From Christensenella sp. UBA4675 (GTDB lineage Bacteria; Bacillota; Clostridia; Christensenellales; Borkfalkiaceae): 64,000 bases of DNA. The notes under the pieces are model-generated. The model did not search any database. It was not told the origin of the DNA and saw only the letters and a list, made by a program, of their open reading frames with translations. The stretch is from NCBI GenBank assembly GCA_002405165.1, contig DHLF01000004.1:186952-250951 (forward strand), in the 5' to 3' direction. A program made the position numbers and the translations under genes. The number at the start of each line of letters is the position of its first letter. The stretch's first letter is position 1. Of the stretch, positions 41,234-49,580 are shown piece by piece.

Positions 41234-41491
41234 ATGAAAAAAATTACAGTAGAAGTACAAGGAATGATGTGCGGAATGTGCGAAACGCACGTAAACGACG
41301 TTATAAGAAAAAACTTTAACGTAAAAAAAGTTACGTCTTCACACTCCAAAAACAAAACTGAAATAATTTCGGAAAATCCTATCGACGAAGAAAAATTAGC
41401 CGAAGTAATTAGAGCTACAGGTTATACCGTCGGTAAAATTACGACCGAAGATTACGAAAAAAAAGGTTTTTTCTCTTTTTTAAAAAAATGA
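41234..41491 (+). CDS. Heavy-metal-associated (HMA) domain protein
   Basis: An 85-residue cytosolic metal chaperone-like protein. The metal-binding loop is GMMCGMCETHV (CxxC), followed by the beta-alpha-beta pattern and a C-terminal extension ending in FFSFLKK. AAGGAG lies 6 nt before the ATG, and it starts 12 bases after the permease stop. Copper or zinc binding is inferred from the CxxC motif. Its position behind the MacB-type pair suggests co-expression rather than a proven shared function. Confidence 0.88.
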   Translation: MKKITVEVQGMMCGMCETHVNDVIRKNFNVKKVTSSHSKNKTEIISENPIDEEKLAEVIRATGYTVGKITTEDYEKKGFFSFLKK

Positions 41492-41540
41492 GCTTTGCCG
41501 TAAAAAAAGCATTAAACACCTTCAAATAATAAATCAAAAA

Positions 41541-41580
41541 AGTTAAGTCCGCATAGAATTCTATGCGGACTTAACTTTAA
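41541..41580. terminator. Bidirectional terminator between the HMA and CobW genes
   Basis: AGTTAAGTCCGCATAG (41541-41556) pairs perfectly with CTATGCGGACTTAACT (41561-41576) around AATT. The minus-strand side is followed by TTTTTTGATTT. It serves the convergent HMA and CobW transcripts. Confidence 0.9.
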
Positions 41581-41691
41581 TATTAAATTTAATTTTTAAA
41601 GCGTTTAATTTTTTTATCAATAAAAAGCTAATAATAACTTTTGTAGTTTAATATCAAAAAGTTGCTTTTACAACTTTTAAATAATCTTATA

Positions 41692-42627
41692 TCAATAAAA
41701 TGTTACTACTTTATCTTCGGGTTCGGCTTCCCTTTCAATTTTTTCAACCTTTAAAACAGGACCTTTCCCCTTATAAATTTTATTTTTTTCGTAAACGATT
41801 TTCGCGGTTATTCTTAAAAACTCTTTATGCTTAACTTGCTCTTTGCTTTCGGCAACCAGCGGTGAATATTTTATATCCGCTTCGCAACAAGTCATTATAT
41901 GTCGACCTATCAAAAAAGTATTCGACGGCATAGATGCGGTTTTTCCGACCTGCCCTAAAAAGCAAACTCTTTTTCCGTCGTACTTTTTCATTTCTTCGCA
42001 TAAATCCCTATAAAAATATGCGTAATCCCTATCTTCTACTATAATAGGGTCGGAATTTATGTCGTAAGGAAGGGGGTCTACAATATCGTCCCTTTCGACT
42101 ACGCCGTCCGAGCCTTCGTACAAAATATCGCATCTTCTAGTTATTCCCCTAACCGCTTTATGGAACAAATTTTTATCCATGGTTTTATTAAAACGATTAA
42201 AAACAACTAAATCGGCAAGCGATATTTTTTCGTAAACGAGTTGACGCATATTTTGATTGTACTGTAAAAACGTGCGAGAATCGAAAAACGTCATAACCTG
42301 ATTTATCATCCAGTTTTCAGGTAAAACGGAAAATAACTTATCGTTAGTCCACATTCCGTTGTATTCGAGCATTACGCTGTCCGGCTTAAAAGATTTTTCA
42401 AGGGCAATAAGTTTTTCCTTAGTAAAATCTTCCTCATCTTCAAAATATTCTATTTTTACGTTTTTTACCGCAAATTTTTTTTCATTGTACTCCGTTTCAC
42501 CTTGCTCGCAAACAAGTACTAACGTCCTTTCGTCAACGCCGAATCTTTCGTCTTCCAAGGTTTCTTGTATAAATTTTGTTTTTCCGCAATCTAAAAAACC
42601 GTTAAACAAATATACGGGAATATCCAT
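41692..42627 (-). CDS. CobW-like GTP-binding protein with a TIGR03943-like C-terminal segment
   Basis: A 311-residue G3E-type protein. The P-loop is NGFLDCGKTKFI near residue 9, and NRF/NK-like NRFNK occurs near residue 165. The CxCC metal motif of CobW/ZNG1 proteins is missing. From about residue 215 to 300 (RDYAYFYRDLCEEM, GKRVCFLGQV, GRHIMTCCEADI) it resembles the C-terminal part of YcgQ/TIGR03943 proteins that accompany a YcgR permease, but no such permease gene is adjacent. AAGGAG lies before the ATG. It follows the canonical CobW gene by 9 bases. A metal-related role is inferred. Confidence 0.72.
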   Translation of the reverse strand: MDIPVYLFNGFLDCGKTKFIQETLEDERFGVDERTLVLVCEQGETEYNEKKFAVKNVKIEYFEDEEDFTKEKLIALEKSFKPDSVMLEYNGMWTNDKLFSVLPENWMINQVMTFFDSRTFLQYNQNMRQLVYEKISLADLVVFNRFNKTMDKNLFHKAVRGITRRCDILYEGSDGVVERDDIVDPLPYDINSDPIIVEDRDYAYFYRDLCEEMKKYDGKRVCFLGQVGKTASMPSNTFLIGRHIMTCCEADIKYSPLVAESKEQVKHKEFLRITAKIVYEKNKIYKGKGPVLKVEKIEREAEPEDKVVTFY

Positions 42628-42636
42628 ATTAGCTCC

Positions 42637-43614
42637 TTATAATCTAAATAATTCTTCTATCTTCTTTTCGTCTAAATTACTGCCTATTACGCAAATTTTA
42701 CCGATTGTATCGGGCGTAGAATATCTTACGTCAACTTCACCGGGAGTATAGTCGAAATGTATCCATTGTCCGTCTACACTCTCAACAATTCCCTTAGAAC
42801 GAAGAACCGTACCCGCAACCATTTCATCAAACTGTTCAAGAATGTTTTCTATTTCTTCTTTCGTATACTTATTAGTCGTTTCCTTTCCTACCGATACGAA
42901 TACTTCGTCCGCGTGGTGATGTCCGCATCCGCAAGAACATTCCCCGTCGTGATGCTCATGTTCGTGGTCATGGTCGTGACGATGTTCGTCCTTTTCGCTT
43001 AAAAGTTCGGCTATAAGTTCGTCTACGGTGTTTTTACCTTTAATGGTGTCTAAAATAGTTTTGCCAGAAAGCTTGTTCCAATCGGTAGAAATTATGGTTG
43101 CACTAGCATTTAAATTTTTTACTATATCAACAGCGGTGTTAAGCACTTTTTCGCTTTTATCTGCCGTATGGGATAAAATTACGGTGTCGGCGTATTGAAT
43201 TTGATTTTTAAAGAATTCTCCGAAATTTTTACTATATATTTTGGCTTTACCTGCATCTACTACGGTAACAGTGGTTACGTCGCAATTAGGAACGGCGCTT
43301 TTTACGGCTTTAATTACGTCAGATAATTTTCCCACCCCGGAAGGCTCGATTAACAATAATTCGGGGCTATAATCAGCAATTACTTTGTTTAAAGCTTTGG
43401 TAAAATCTCCTACCAAACTACAACAAATACAGCCCGAATTTATTTCGTTTATGGTAATTCCGCATTCTTTTAAAAATCCGCCGTCTATGCCGATTTCTCC
43501 GAATTCGTTTTCTATTAAAACGGCTTTTTCTCCGTTTAACGCTTCTTTAACTAACTTTTTTATCAAAGTGGTTTTTCCTGCGCCTAAAAAACCCGAAAAT
43601 ACGATAGTTTTCAT
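42637..43614 (-). CDS. CobW/ZNG-type GTPase metal chaperone with His-rich loop
   Basis: A 325-residue G3E GTPase. P-loop GFLGAGKTTLI, the metal-binding CxCC motif in NSGCICCSLVGDF, and ILSHTADKS in place of the usual NKxD are visible. A His/Asp/Cys-rich linker (about residues 213-235, with DHDHEHEHHDGECSCGCGHH) should bind Zn or similar ions. The C-terminal CobW_C domain ends near WIHFDYTPGEVDVRY. AAGGAG lies 5 nt before the ATG. It lies 11 bases after the ABC exporter genes, in the same operon. Zinc is the likeliest metal, but this is inferred from the family. Confidence 0.9.
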   Translation of the reverse strand: MKTIVFSGFLGAGKTTLIKKLVKEALNGEKAVLIENEFGEIGIDGGFLKECGITINEINSGCICCSLVGDFTKALNKVIADYSPELLLIEPSGVGKLSDVIKAVKSAVPNCDVTTVTVVDAGKAKIYSKNFGEFFKNQIQYADTVILSHTADKSEKVLNTAVDIVKNLNASATIISTDWNKLSGKTILDTIKGKNTVDELIAELLSEKDEHRHDHDHEHEHHDGECSCGCGHHHADEVFVSVGKETTNKYTKEEIENILEQFDEMVAGTVLRSKGIVESVDGQWIHFDYTPGEVDVRYSTPDTIGKICVIGSNLDEKKIEELFRL

Positions 43615-43625
43615 ATTATTCTCCT

Positions 43626-45368
43626 TTAACCGTCAAATTGACTGTTATATAAATTATAATAAAATCCTTTTTTATTTAAAAGTTCTTCGTGAGTGCCTTG
43701 TTCTATAACGTCGCCCTTATTCATAACGAGAATTAAATCGGCGTTTTTAATGGTAGCAAGCCTGTGCGCTACGGTAAACACCGTTTTCCCTTTGGATAAG
43801 TTTTCTATCGCCTTTTGAATTTTTTGTTCGGTTCTAAAATCGATAGAAGAAGTTGCTTCGTCTAAAATAAGTACGGACGGAGAACAAAGCATTACTCTTG
43901 CAATGGACAAAAGCTGTTTTTCGCCTTGCGACAATCCGTAATTTTCGCCTATTACAGTATCGTAACCGTTTTCGGTTTTAGTAATAAAGCCGTCCGCAAA
44001 AGAATTTTTACAAGCTTGTTCTATTTCTTCGTCGGTGGCGTCTTTTTTGCCGAGTTTAACGTTTTCCTTAATGGTTTCGGTAAATATAAAGGAATCTTGC
44101 AAAACCATTCCTATATTTTTCCTTATAGCTTCTCTTTTATAGTCGGACACGTCTTTTCCGTCGAATTTAATAGTTCCGCTAACGGGATCGTAAAATCTGA
44201 CTATTAAGTTGATTAAAGTTGTTTTTCCGCAACCGGTAGGCCCTACGATAGCTATTTTTTGACCTTGCTCAACCTTTATGTTTAAATCTTGCAAAAGTTT
44301 TTTATCGGGCGAATAGGAAAAATAAACGTTGTCGAATTCCACGTTTCCGTTAAACGCTTCATAATCTTTTCCGCTGTTCTCTTCTTCTTTTTCGTCTAAA
44401 AGTTTTAATATTCTATCAGCCGAAACTACGGAATACTGCAATTCCGTAAGCACTCCCGAAATTTCGTTAAAAGGCTTTGTGTACTGGTTAGCGTAACTTA
44501 AAAATACGAATAAATCGCCAACCATAAGCCCTTTACCGTTTATAATTAGTATTGCGCCGAGCAAGCACACCAAAGCGTAAATTAAATTATATACGAACCT
44601 TGTAGTCGGGTTTACCATAGAAGATATGAAAGTAGCTTTTAAAGAATATTTTCTATTGCGCTCGTTTATATCTTCGAACTTTTCTAAAACTTGTTTTTCC
44701 CTATTGAATATTTTTACCGTCTTTTCGTTAGCGACAATTTCGTTAATGTACGCAACTTGTTCGCTGTTGACTTCCGCCCTATCTCTAAAATATTTTATAG
44801 ATTTTTTAGAAATCCATTTTGCGATAAATACGCTAATCGGCGTTAAACACAATATTAAAATCGTTATATACGGCACTTTTTCGATAGGAATTTCTTTAAA
44901 AAGCATAAATCCTATTATGCCTATTATTGTAATAACTCCCGTGAACAACTGTTCGAAAGTCATCAGCAAGCCTTCCCCGACTCTGTCTGCGTCGGACATA
45001 ATTCTCGCCACCAAATCCCCGCTAGAATGAGAATCTAAATAACCCAGCGGAAGTTTTTGTATTTTTTCAAAAGATTTTTTTCTTAAATCTCTGACTATGT
45101 TATAAGCAGTTCTGTTATTTATAACGTTAAGCAACCTTTGAGCAATAAACGCAATAAGTATTAAACAACCTGCAAAAACGCTTAATTTAGTTATCTTTTT
45201 AAAATTTACGTCGCTCTTTTTTACTATAAAATTTACCGCTTCGCCGAAAATTACGGGCAAGGCAAGCGAACAAAATACAAATATAAGCGATAAGACTGAA
45301 ACGATTATAAAGCTTTTTTTATACGGTTTACTTATTTTTATAAGTCCCGAAAAGGAAGTTTTTTTCAT
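43626..45368 (-). CDS. ABC exporter half-transporter, catalytic subunit
   Basis: A 580-residue half-transporter: six membrane helices (about residues 20-310), then an ATPase with Walker A GPTGCGKTT, signature SQGEKQLLSIARV (not the strict LSGGQ) and Walker B LILDEATSSID with the catalytic Glu. The start at 45368 has AAGGAGG 5 nt upstream and overlaps the partner stop as TAATG. It pairs with the next gene as a heterodimeric type IV exporter like LmrCD/BmrCD or TM287/288, usually for drugs, lipids or peptides. Confidence 0.92.
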   Translation of the reverse strand: MKKTSFSGLIKISKPYKKSFIIVSVLSLIFVFCSLALPVIFGEAVNFIVKKSDVNFKKITKLSVFAGCLILIAFIAQRLLNVINNRTAYNIVRDLRKKSFEKIQKLPLGYLDSHSSGDLVARIMSDADRVGEGLLMTFEQLFTGVITIIGIIGFMLFKEIPIEKVPYITILILCLTPISVFIAKWISKKSIKYFRDRAEVNSEQVAYINEIVANEKTVKIFNREKQVLEKFEDINERNRKYSLKATFISSMVNPTTRFVYNLIYALVCLLGAILIINGKGLMVGDLFVFLSYANQYTKPFNEISGVLTELQYSVVSADRILKLLDEKEEENSGKDYEAFNGNVEFDNVYFSYSPDKKLLQDLNIKVEQGQKIAIVGPTGCGKTTLINLIVRFYDPVSGTIKFDGKDVSDYKREAIRKNIGMVLQDSFIFTETIKENVKLGKKDATDEEIEQACKNSFADGFITKTENGYDTVIGENYGLSQGEKQLLSIARVMLCSPSVLILDEATSSIDFRTEQKIQKAIENLSKGKTVFTVAHRLATIKNADLILVMNKGDVIEQGTHEELLNKKGFYYNLYNSQFDG

Positions 45369-47071
45369 TACACCCTCCTTTTTTGACAAGCGGATATTTC
45401 GCGATAAATTTCGCTGTTTTCTTCTAAATACTCGCCCGTGCCTTGCGAAGATATTTCGCCTTTTTCCATTACTATTATTTTATCTACCCCTTTAAAAGAA
45501 GATATTCTTTGCGAAATAATAATAACGGTGCAATCGTATTTTTCTATATTTTTAATTAGTTTTGCTTCCGTTTGGAAATCTAACGCAGAAAAACTGTCGT
45601 CTAAAATAAGTAGCGGAGCCTTTTTAACTAGCGCCCTTGCTATCGTAAGCCTTTGCCTTTGTCCGCCCGAAAAGTTTTTACCGCCTTCTTCTACGAACGT
45701 ATCCAATCCGTTTTTATCGAACACGAAATCGTATGCGTCGGCGTCTTTTAAAGCTTGCTTAATATCGCTGTCGGTGGCGTTTAAATATCCCCACTTTAAG
45801 TTATCCCTAACGCTCCCTTCAAACAGTACCGCTTTTTGCGGAACGAAAGCTATTAAACTTCTTATTTCTTCGTCCGAATAGGAATTTATATCTTTTCCGT
45901 CAAAGAAAAGTTTTCCGTTTTCAACGTTATATCCTTTTAAAAGTAAATTTACCAAAGTGCTTTTACCCGAACCAGTAGAGCCTATTATTCCTATTTTTTC
46001 GCGTTTTTCTATATCTAAATTTATATTTTTAAGTACGTTTTTACCGCTACCCGCATAGGAAAAATCTACGCCTTTAAACGATATATAGGGCAACTTTTTG
46101 TCCTGATTAGAAAAAATCACGTTAGATACGTCGTCCGTATCCAAAACGCTTTCTACCCTTTGGAAAGACGCAACCATTTTAGAAACGTTTACAGTTAAGT
46201 TAGCCATTTTAACGAGTTCCACCAAAATTTGCGTCATATAGTTATATAGCGCAACGACTAAGCCTTGCGATAAATTTCCGTGATAAACTCTTAGCGCGCC
46301 CGCATTGATTAAAGCTATAATTCCCACGTTTACGATAGCAAACGTTAAAGGATTTAAAAACGAAACGAAGTTAGAAGATTTTATGCTTTTACCGTTTAAC
46401 TTTTCGTTATGTTCGTTAAAAGTTTTTTCTTGACTGTCTTTTAAAGAAAACGCCCTTACTTCTCTTACGCCGTATAAGTTTTCCCTTGCGTCTAACAAAA
46501 CTTTATCCGCGCTGTTTCTTGTTTGCGCGAATTTTTTAACGCCCGAAAACATTATGAAAAATACCGCTATTATTAAAACGGGTAACATTACCAAAAATAC
46601 GGTACTCGTTTTAAAATCTACCCCGAGTGCAAATATTACCGCGCCGAATACGACTATCGGAGAACGGGATAAAAGCCTTAAAACTAAGTTTACGCCGTTT
46701 TGTATGGTATTTACGTCTTCCGTCATTACGTTTATTATAGACGACGCTCCCTTTTTGTCAAGCGTTGAAAACGAAAAAGTTTGTACTTTTTTCATTAAAG
46801 CCGAACGCACGTTACACGCATATCCCGTAGAACCTTTTCCGGCAAAATATTGTGCCACGACTGCACACCCGAGCCCAGTTATTCCGAATACGACTAGCAC
46901 GCAACACATCTTAACTACGTATCCTACGTTTTCGTAAGCGATGCCTTTATCTATAATTTTAGCTACTATTAGAGGAACTAACAACTCGTTTAACGCTTCT
47001 AGCAATTTAAAAAACGGAGCGAGTATGGCTTCCTTTTTATATCCTTTAAAAAACGATAAAAATCTTTTCAT
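45368..47071 (-). CDS. ABC exporter half-transporter, degenerate-site subunit
   Basis: A 567-residue partner half-transporter with six membrane helices and an ATPase: Walker A GSTGSGKSTLV, signature FSGGQRQRLTIARA and Walker B LLILDDSFSALD. The catalytic Glu after Walker B is replaced by Asp, the mark of the non-catalytic site in heterodimeric exporters, and fits the intact neighbour. No clear Shine-Dalgarno precedes the ATG; it follows the SDR stop by one base, so translation is coupled. Substrate unknown. Confidence 0.92.
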   Translation of the reverse strand: MKRFLSFFKGYKKEAILAPFFKLLEALNELLVPLIVAKIIDKGIAYENVGYVVKMCCVLVVFGITGLGCAVVAQYFAGKGSTGYACNVRSALMKKVQTFSFSTLDKKGASSIINVMTEDVNTIQNGVNLVLRLLSRSPIVVFGAVIFALGVDFKTSTVFLVMLPVLIIAVFFIMFSGVKKFAQTRNSADKVLLDARENLYGVREVRAFSLKDSQEKTFNEHNEKLNGKSIKSSNFVSFLNPLTFAIVNVGIIALINAGALRVYHGNLSQGLVVALYNYMTQILVELVKMANLTVNVSKMVASFQRVESVLDTDDVSNVIFSNQDKKLPYISFKGVDFSYAGSGKNVLKNINLDIEKREKIGIIGSTGSGKSTLVNLLLKGYNVENGKLFFDGKDINSYSDEEIRSLIAFVPQKAVLFEGSVRDNLKWGYLNATDSDIKQALKDADAYDFVFDKNGLDTFVEEGGKNFSGGQRQRLTIARALVKKAPLLILDDSFSALDFQTEAKLIKNIEKYDCTVIIISQRISSFKGVDKIIVMEKGEISSQGTGEYLEENSEIYREISACQKRRV

Positions 47072-47072
47072 A

Positions 47073-47777
47073 TTATTTATCTATTCCATATAGTTTTACG
47101 ATTTTTCCGCTTGCCTTTCCGTTTACGATTTTTAAACAAGCCTTTCCGACTTCTTCGGGCAAAATTACTCTGTCAAAGCCGTTATTGGATAAAAATTCTT
47201 TTATGTCGTCCGAACTTAGCCCTTTATTCATAGGCGTGTCTACAAACCCTAGCGATAATGCGTTTACTTTTATTCCGCTACCGCTAAGCTCGTCGGCAAG
47301 CGATTTTGTAAACGAATCTATCGCACCCTTGCTTGCCGAATATAAAACTTCGCAAGAAGCGGGGCGTTGTCCCCAAACGGAAGATATGTTTATTATATCG
47401 CCTTTTTCGTAGTAAAGCATATCGGATAAAACGTGCTTACCGCACAAAAACGCGCCCTTTACGTTTACCGCGAATATGTTGTCGAAGTCGGTTGAAGAAA
47501 AATCTTGCAAACAACCCCTTTTACAAATTCCCGCACAGTTGATTAAACACGATATTTTGCCAAAGTCGTTTCTTACCGAATTTAACGCCGAAATTACGCT
47601 GTTTTCGTCCCGCAAATCGACAAAGTACGCTTTTATCCCGTACTCGCGCGATATTTCGCAAGCTTTTTTTTCGTTACTATGATAAAAAAGCGCGACGTTA
47701 TATCCGCTAGACTTAAATTGTTTGCATATTTCAACGCCTATCGCTCCGCTACCGCCCGTAACTACTACCGTTTTCAT
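47073..47777 (-). CDS. SDR-family reductase, possible EF-P 5-aminopentanone reductase (YmfI-like)
   Basis: A 234-residue Rossmann-fold oxidoreductase. The nucleotide-binding motif is VVTGGSGAIGVEI, NCAG is near residue 86, and the catalytic Ser and YxxxK are in IINISSVWG and LYSASKG. FabG-like proteins share this layout. The nearest upstream gene is efp, and in Bacillus the reductase YmfI completes the 5-aminopentanol modification of EF-P Lys32. Location therefore suggests that role, without proof. AAGGA lies 8 nt before the ATG. Confidence 0.75.
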   Translation of the reverse strand: MKTVVVTGGSGAIGVEICKQFKSSGYNVALFYHSNEKKACEISREYGIKAYFVDLRDENSVISALNSVRNDFGKISCLINCAGICKRGCLQDFSSTDFDNIFAVNVKGAFLCGKHVLSDMLYYEKGDIINISSVWGQRPASCEVLYSASKGAIDSFTKSLADELSGSGIKVNALSLGFVDTPMNKGLSSDDIKEFLSNNGFDRVILPEEVGKACLKIVNGKASGKIVKLYGIDK

Positions 47778-47811
47778 TTTTTCTTTCCTTAAATATCCTA
47801 GTTATAAACAT

Positions 47812-47850
47812 AAAATAGGAAAACTATAACCGCCCTTTAACAGGCGGTTA
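47812..47850 (-). terminator. Weak terminator after efp
   Basis: AACCGCC (47828-47834) and GGCGGTT (47843-47849) form a short stem. The minus-strand tract after it is ATAGTTTTCC, so termination may be partial, allowing read-through into the SDR operon. Confidence 0.5.
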
Positions 47851-47864
47851 GTATGTTAGTATTA

Positions 47865-48425
47865 TTATTTCTTTACCCTTTCCATATATTCACCGGTTCT
47901 GGTGTCAATTCTAATCATATCGCCTTCGTTTACGAACATAGGAACTTGAATGGTTATTCCCGTTTCGATTTTAGCGTTCTTAGTAGCGTTTGTAGCCGTA
48001 TTTCCCGCTACTCCGGGTTCAGCTTCCGTAACTAATAATTCTACAAAGTTTTCGGGTTCTACGCTGAATGCTTGTCCTTTATAAGATTTAACCGTAACGT
48101 AGTCGTTTTCTTTAATATATTTTAAAGCGTCTTCTACTTGGTCGTAATTTAAAGGCGTCATATTAAATTCTTCGTCCATAAAGTAATAGAAATCTCCGTC
48201 GCTGTAAGAATACTGCATTTTTCTGGTTTCTATAACCGCGTTTTCAAACTTTTCGGAAGGGTTGAAAGTTTGTTCCAAAACTGCTCCCGTAACTATGTTT
48301 TTAAGTCTTGTTCTTACGAAAGCCGCTCCTTTTCCGGGCTTAACGTGTTGAAATTCAACTACTTGATAAATTTTTCCGTCGTACTCGATTGTAACTCCCT
48401 TTCTTACGTCTCCTGCTAAAACCAT
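47865..48425 (-). CDS. efp: Elongation factor P
   Basis: A 186-residue tRNA-shaped factor that relieves ribosome stalling at polyproline. The tip loop reads QHVKPGKGAAFVRT, with Lys32 at the usual modification position. KPGKG-type loops are typical of EF-P modified with 5-aminopentanol in Bacillus. Domain II/III motifs (ETGITIQVPMFVNEGDMIRI, DTRTGEYMERV) close the protein. AAGGAG lies 6 nt before the ATG. It follows pepP, a conserved Firmicutes pair. Confidence 0.96.
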   Translation of the reverse strand: MVLAGDVRKGVTIEYDGKIYQVVEFQHVKPGKGAAFVRTRLKNIVTGAVLEQTFNPSEKFENAVIETRKMQYSYSDGDFYYFMDEEFNMTPLNYDQVEDALKYIKENDYVTVKSYKGQAFSVEPENFVELLVTEAEPGVAGNTATNATKNAKIETGITIQVPMFVNEGDMIRIDTRTGEYMERVKK

Positions 48426-48460
48426 AATGTTCTCCTTATTCGTTTAATTTATAAAAATAT

Positions 48461-49483
48461 TTATTCAATAACTTTAAGTTTTTTATCTAAACTGTAAAAA
48501 TCATTGACTTTTCCGTTTTTTAAATAACAAGTGTCTTCTAACCTGATTCCGAACTTGCCGTCTAAATAGCACCCCGGCTCGATTGTAAAAACGCTCGATT
48601 CTTTTAATATATCGTTTCCGTTTTTGCGTAAATACGGCGTTTCGTGAATGTTTATCCCTACTCCGTGTCCCAAAGAATGAGTAAAAGGCAAATTTTCGCT
48701 TTCTAAAACGCTTCTTGCCAAATTGTCTGCCTGAGAGCACGTCATTCCCGTTTTTATATTGTTGTATGCATTATAAAAAGCGTCGTATACGCAAGAGTAG
48801 GCGTGTAAAAACTCTTTGTCGGGCTGACCGAAAAACAAAGTTCTTGTAAAATCCGAACAATATCCGCCCAAAACGCAACCTATATCGAATAAAACCGCTT
48901 TGTTTTTTTCTAAACGGGTATTCCCCGTTTGGTGATGCGGAACCGCGCTGTTTTCGCCAAAAGCCACAATCGGTTCGAACGACGTACCGCTTGCGCCCTT
49001 TTTTAAAAATCTATACTCTATTTCCGCCCGTAAATCTAACTCGGTTACGCCTTCTTTTATATACGGGATTATTTCTAAAAAGGTTTGCTCCGTAATTAAA
49101 CAAGCTTTCCTTATTTTTTCTATTTCCGCATCCGTTTTGATTAGCGTTTGCTTTTTTATTTCGTCCGACACGTCTTTTAAACAAGAACAGCATTTTCTTA
49201 TTAAATAACTTTGTTCTAACGTCGTAACGGAATAATCTACGCCAAGCCTTTTAATACCGCTTTTTTCGCAATAGTCTTTTAAAAACTCCCAAGAACCGAC
49301 CACCGCTTTAAATTTAGTACCGTAAACGGCTTTTTCTACCGCGTAAAAATATCTTTTATCCGTACAAAAATAATTTTGATTTTCCGTTATTAAAAGATAC
49401 CCTTCCGCTTTATATCCCGCAAAATAAAATATTTGCTTTTCGTCGGTAATTATTACCGCGTCGTAACCCGAAAACGAAAACAT
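48461..49483 (-). CDS. pepP: Xaa-Pro aminopeptidase (M24 family)
   Basis: A 340-residue two-metal aminopeptidase that removes an N-terminal residue preceding proline. The metal ligands are present: Asp and Asp in FDIGCVLGGYCSDFTRTLF, His in HSLGHGVGINIHETPYL, Glu in FTIEPGCYLD and Glu in IRLEDTCYL. The N-terminal creatinase-like domain occupies about residues 1-120. The ATG has no Shine-Dalgarno, and a -10 box sits 6-9 nt before it, so a leaderless or near-leaderless mRNA is predicted. It leads the pepP-efp pair. Confidence 0.93.
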   Translation of the reverse strand: MFSFSGYDAVIITDEKQIFYFAGYKAEGYLLITENQNYFCTDKRYFYAVEKAVYGTKFKAVVGSWEFLKDYCEKSGIKRLGVDYSVTTLEQSYLIRKCCSCLKDVSDEIKKQTLIKTDAEIEKIRKACLITEQTFLEIIPYIKEGVTELDLRAEIEYRFLKKGASGTSFEPIVAFGENSAVPHHQTGNTRLEKNKAVLFDIGCVLGGYCSDFTRTLFFGQPDKEFLHAYSCVYDAFYNAYNNIKTGMTCSQADNLARSVLESENLPFTHSLGHGVGINIHETPYLRKNGNDILKESSVFTIEPGCYLDGKFGIRLEDTCYLKNGKVNDFYSLDKKLKVIE

Positions 49484-49489
49484 ACTTTT

Positions 49490-49521
49490 ATTATAATATC
49501 ATATTTGTTAAATTTAGTCAA
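49490..49521 (-). promoter_or_regulatory. pepP promoter, predicted leaderless or near-leaderless transcript
   Basis: TTGACT (49516-49521), 17 bp, TATTAT (49493-49498), overlapping a TATAAT at 49490-49495. The ATG (49481-49483) is only 6-9 nt downstream. No Shine-Dalgarno is visible. Confidence 0.6.
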
Positions 49522-49580
49522 TCGCAAAATAAATATATCTATAATATTTTATATATAATGTCGTTTTTTCCAAAAATCGT

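Noticed and set aside
48501..48740. A second minus-strand frame inside pepP
   Set aside because: It is a shadow of the M24 gene, very Arg/Lys-rich, without homology hints.
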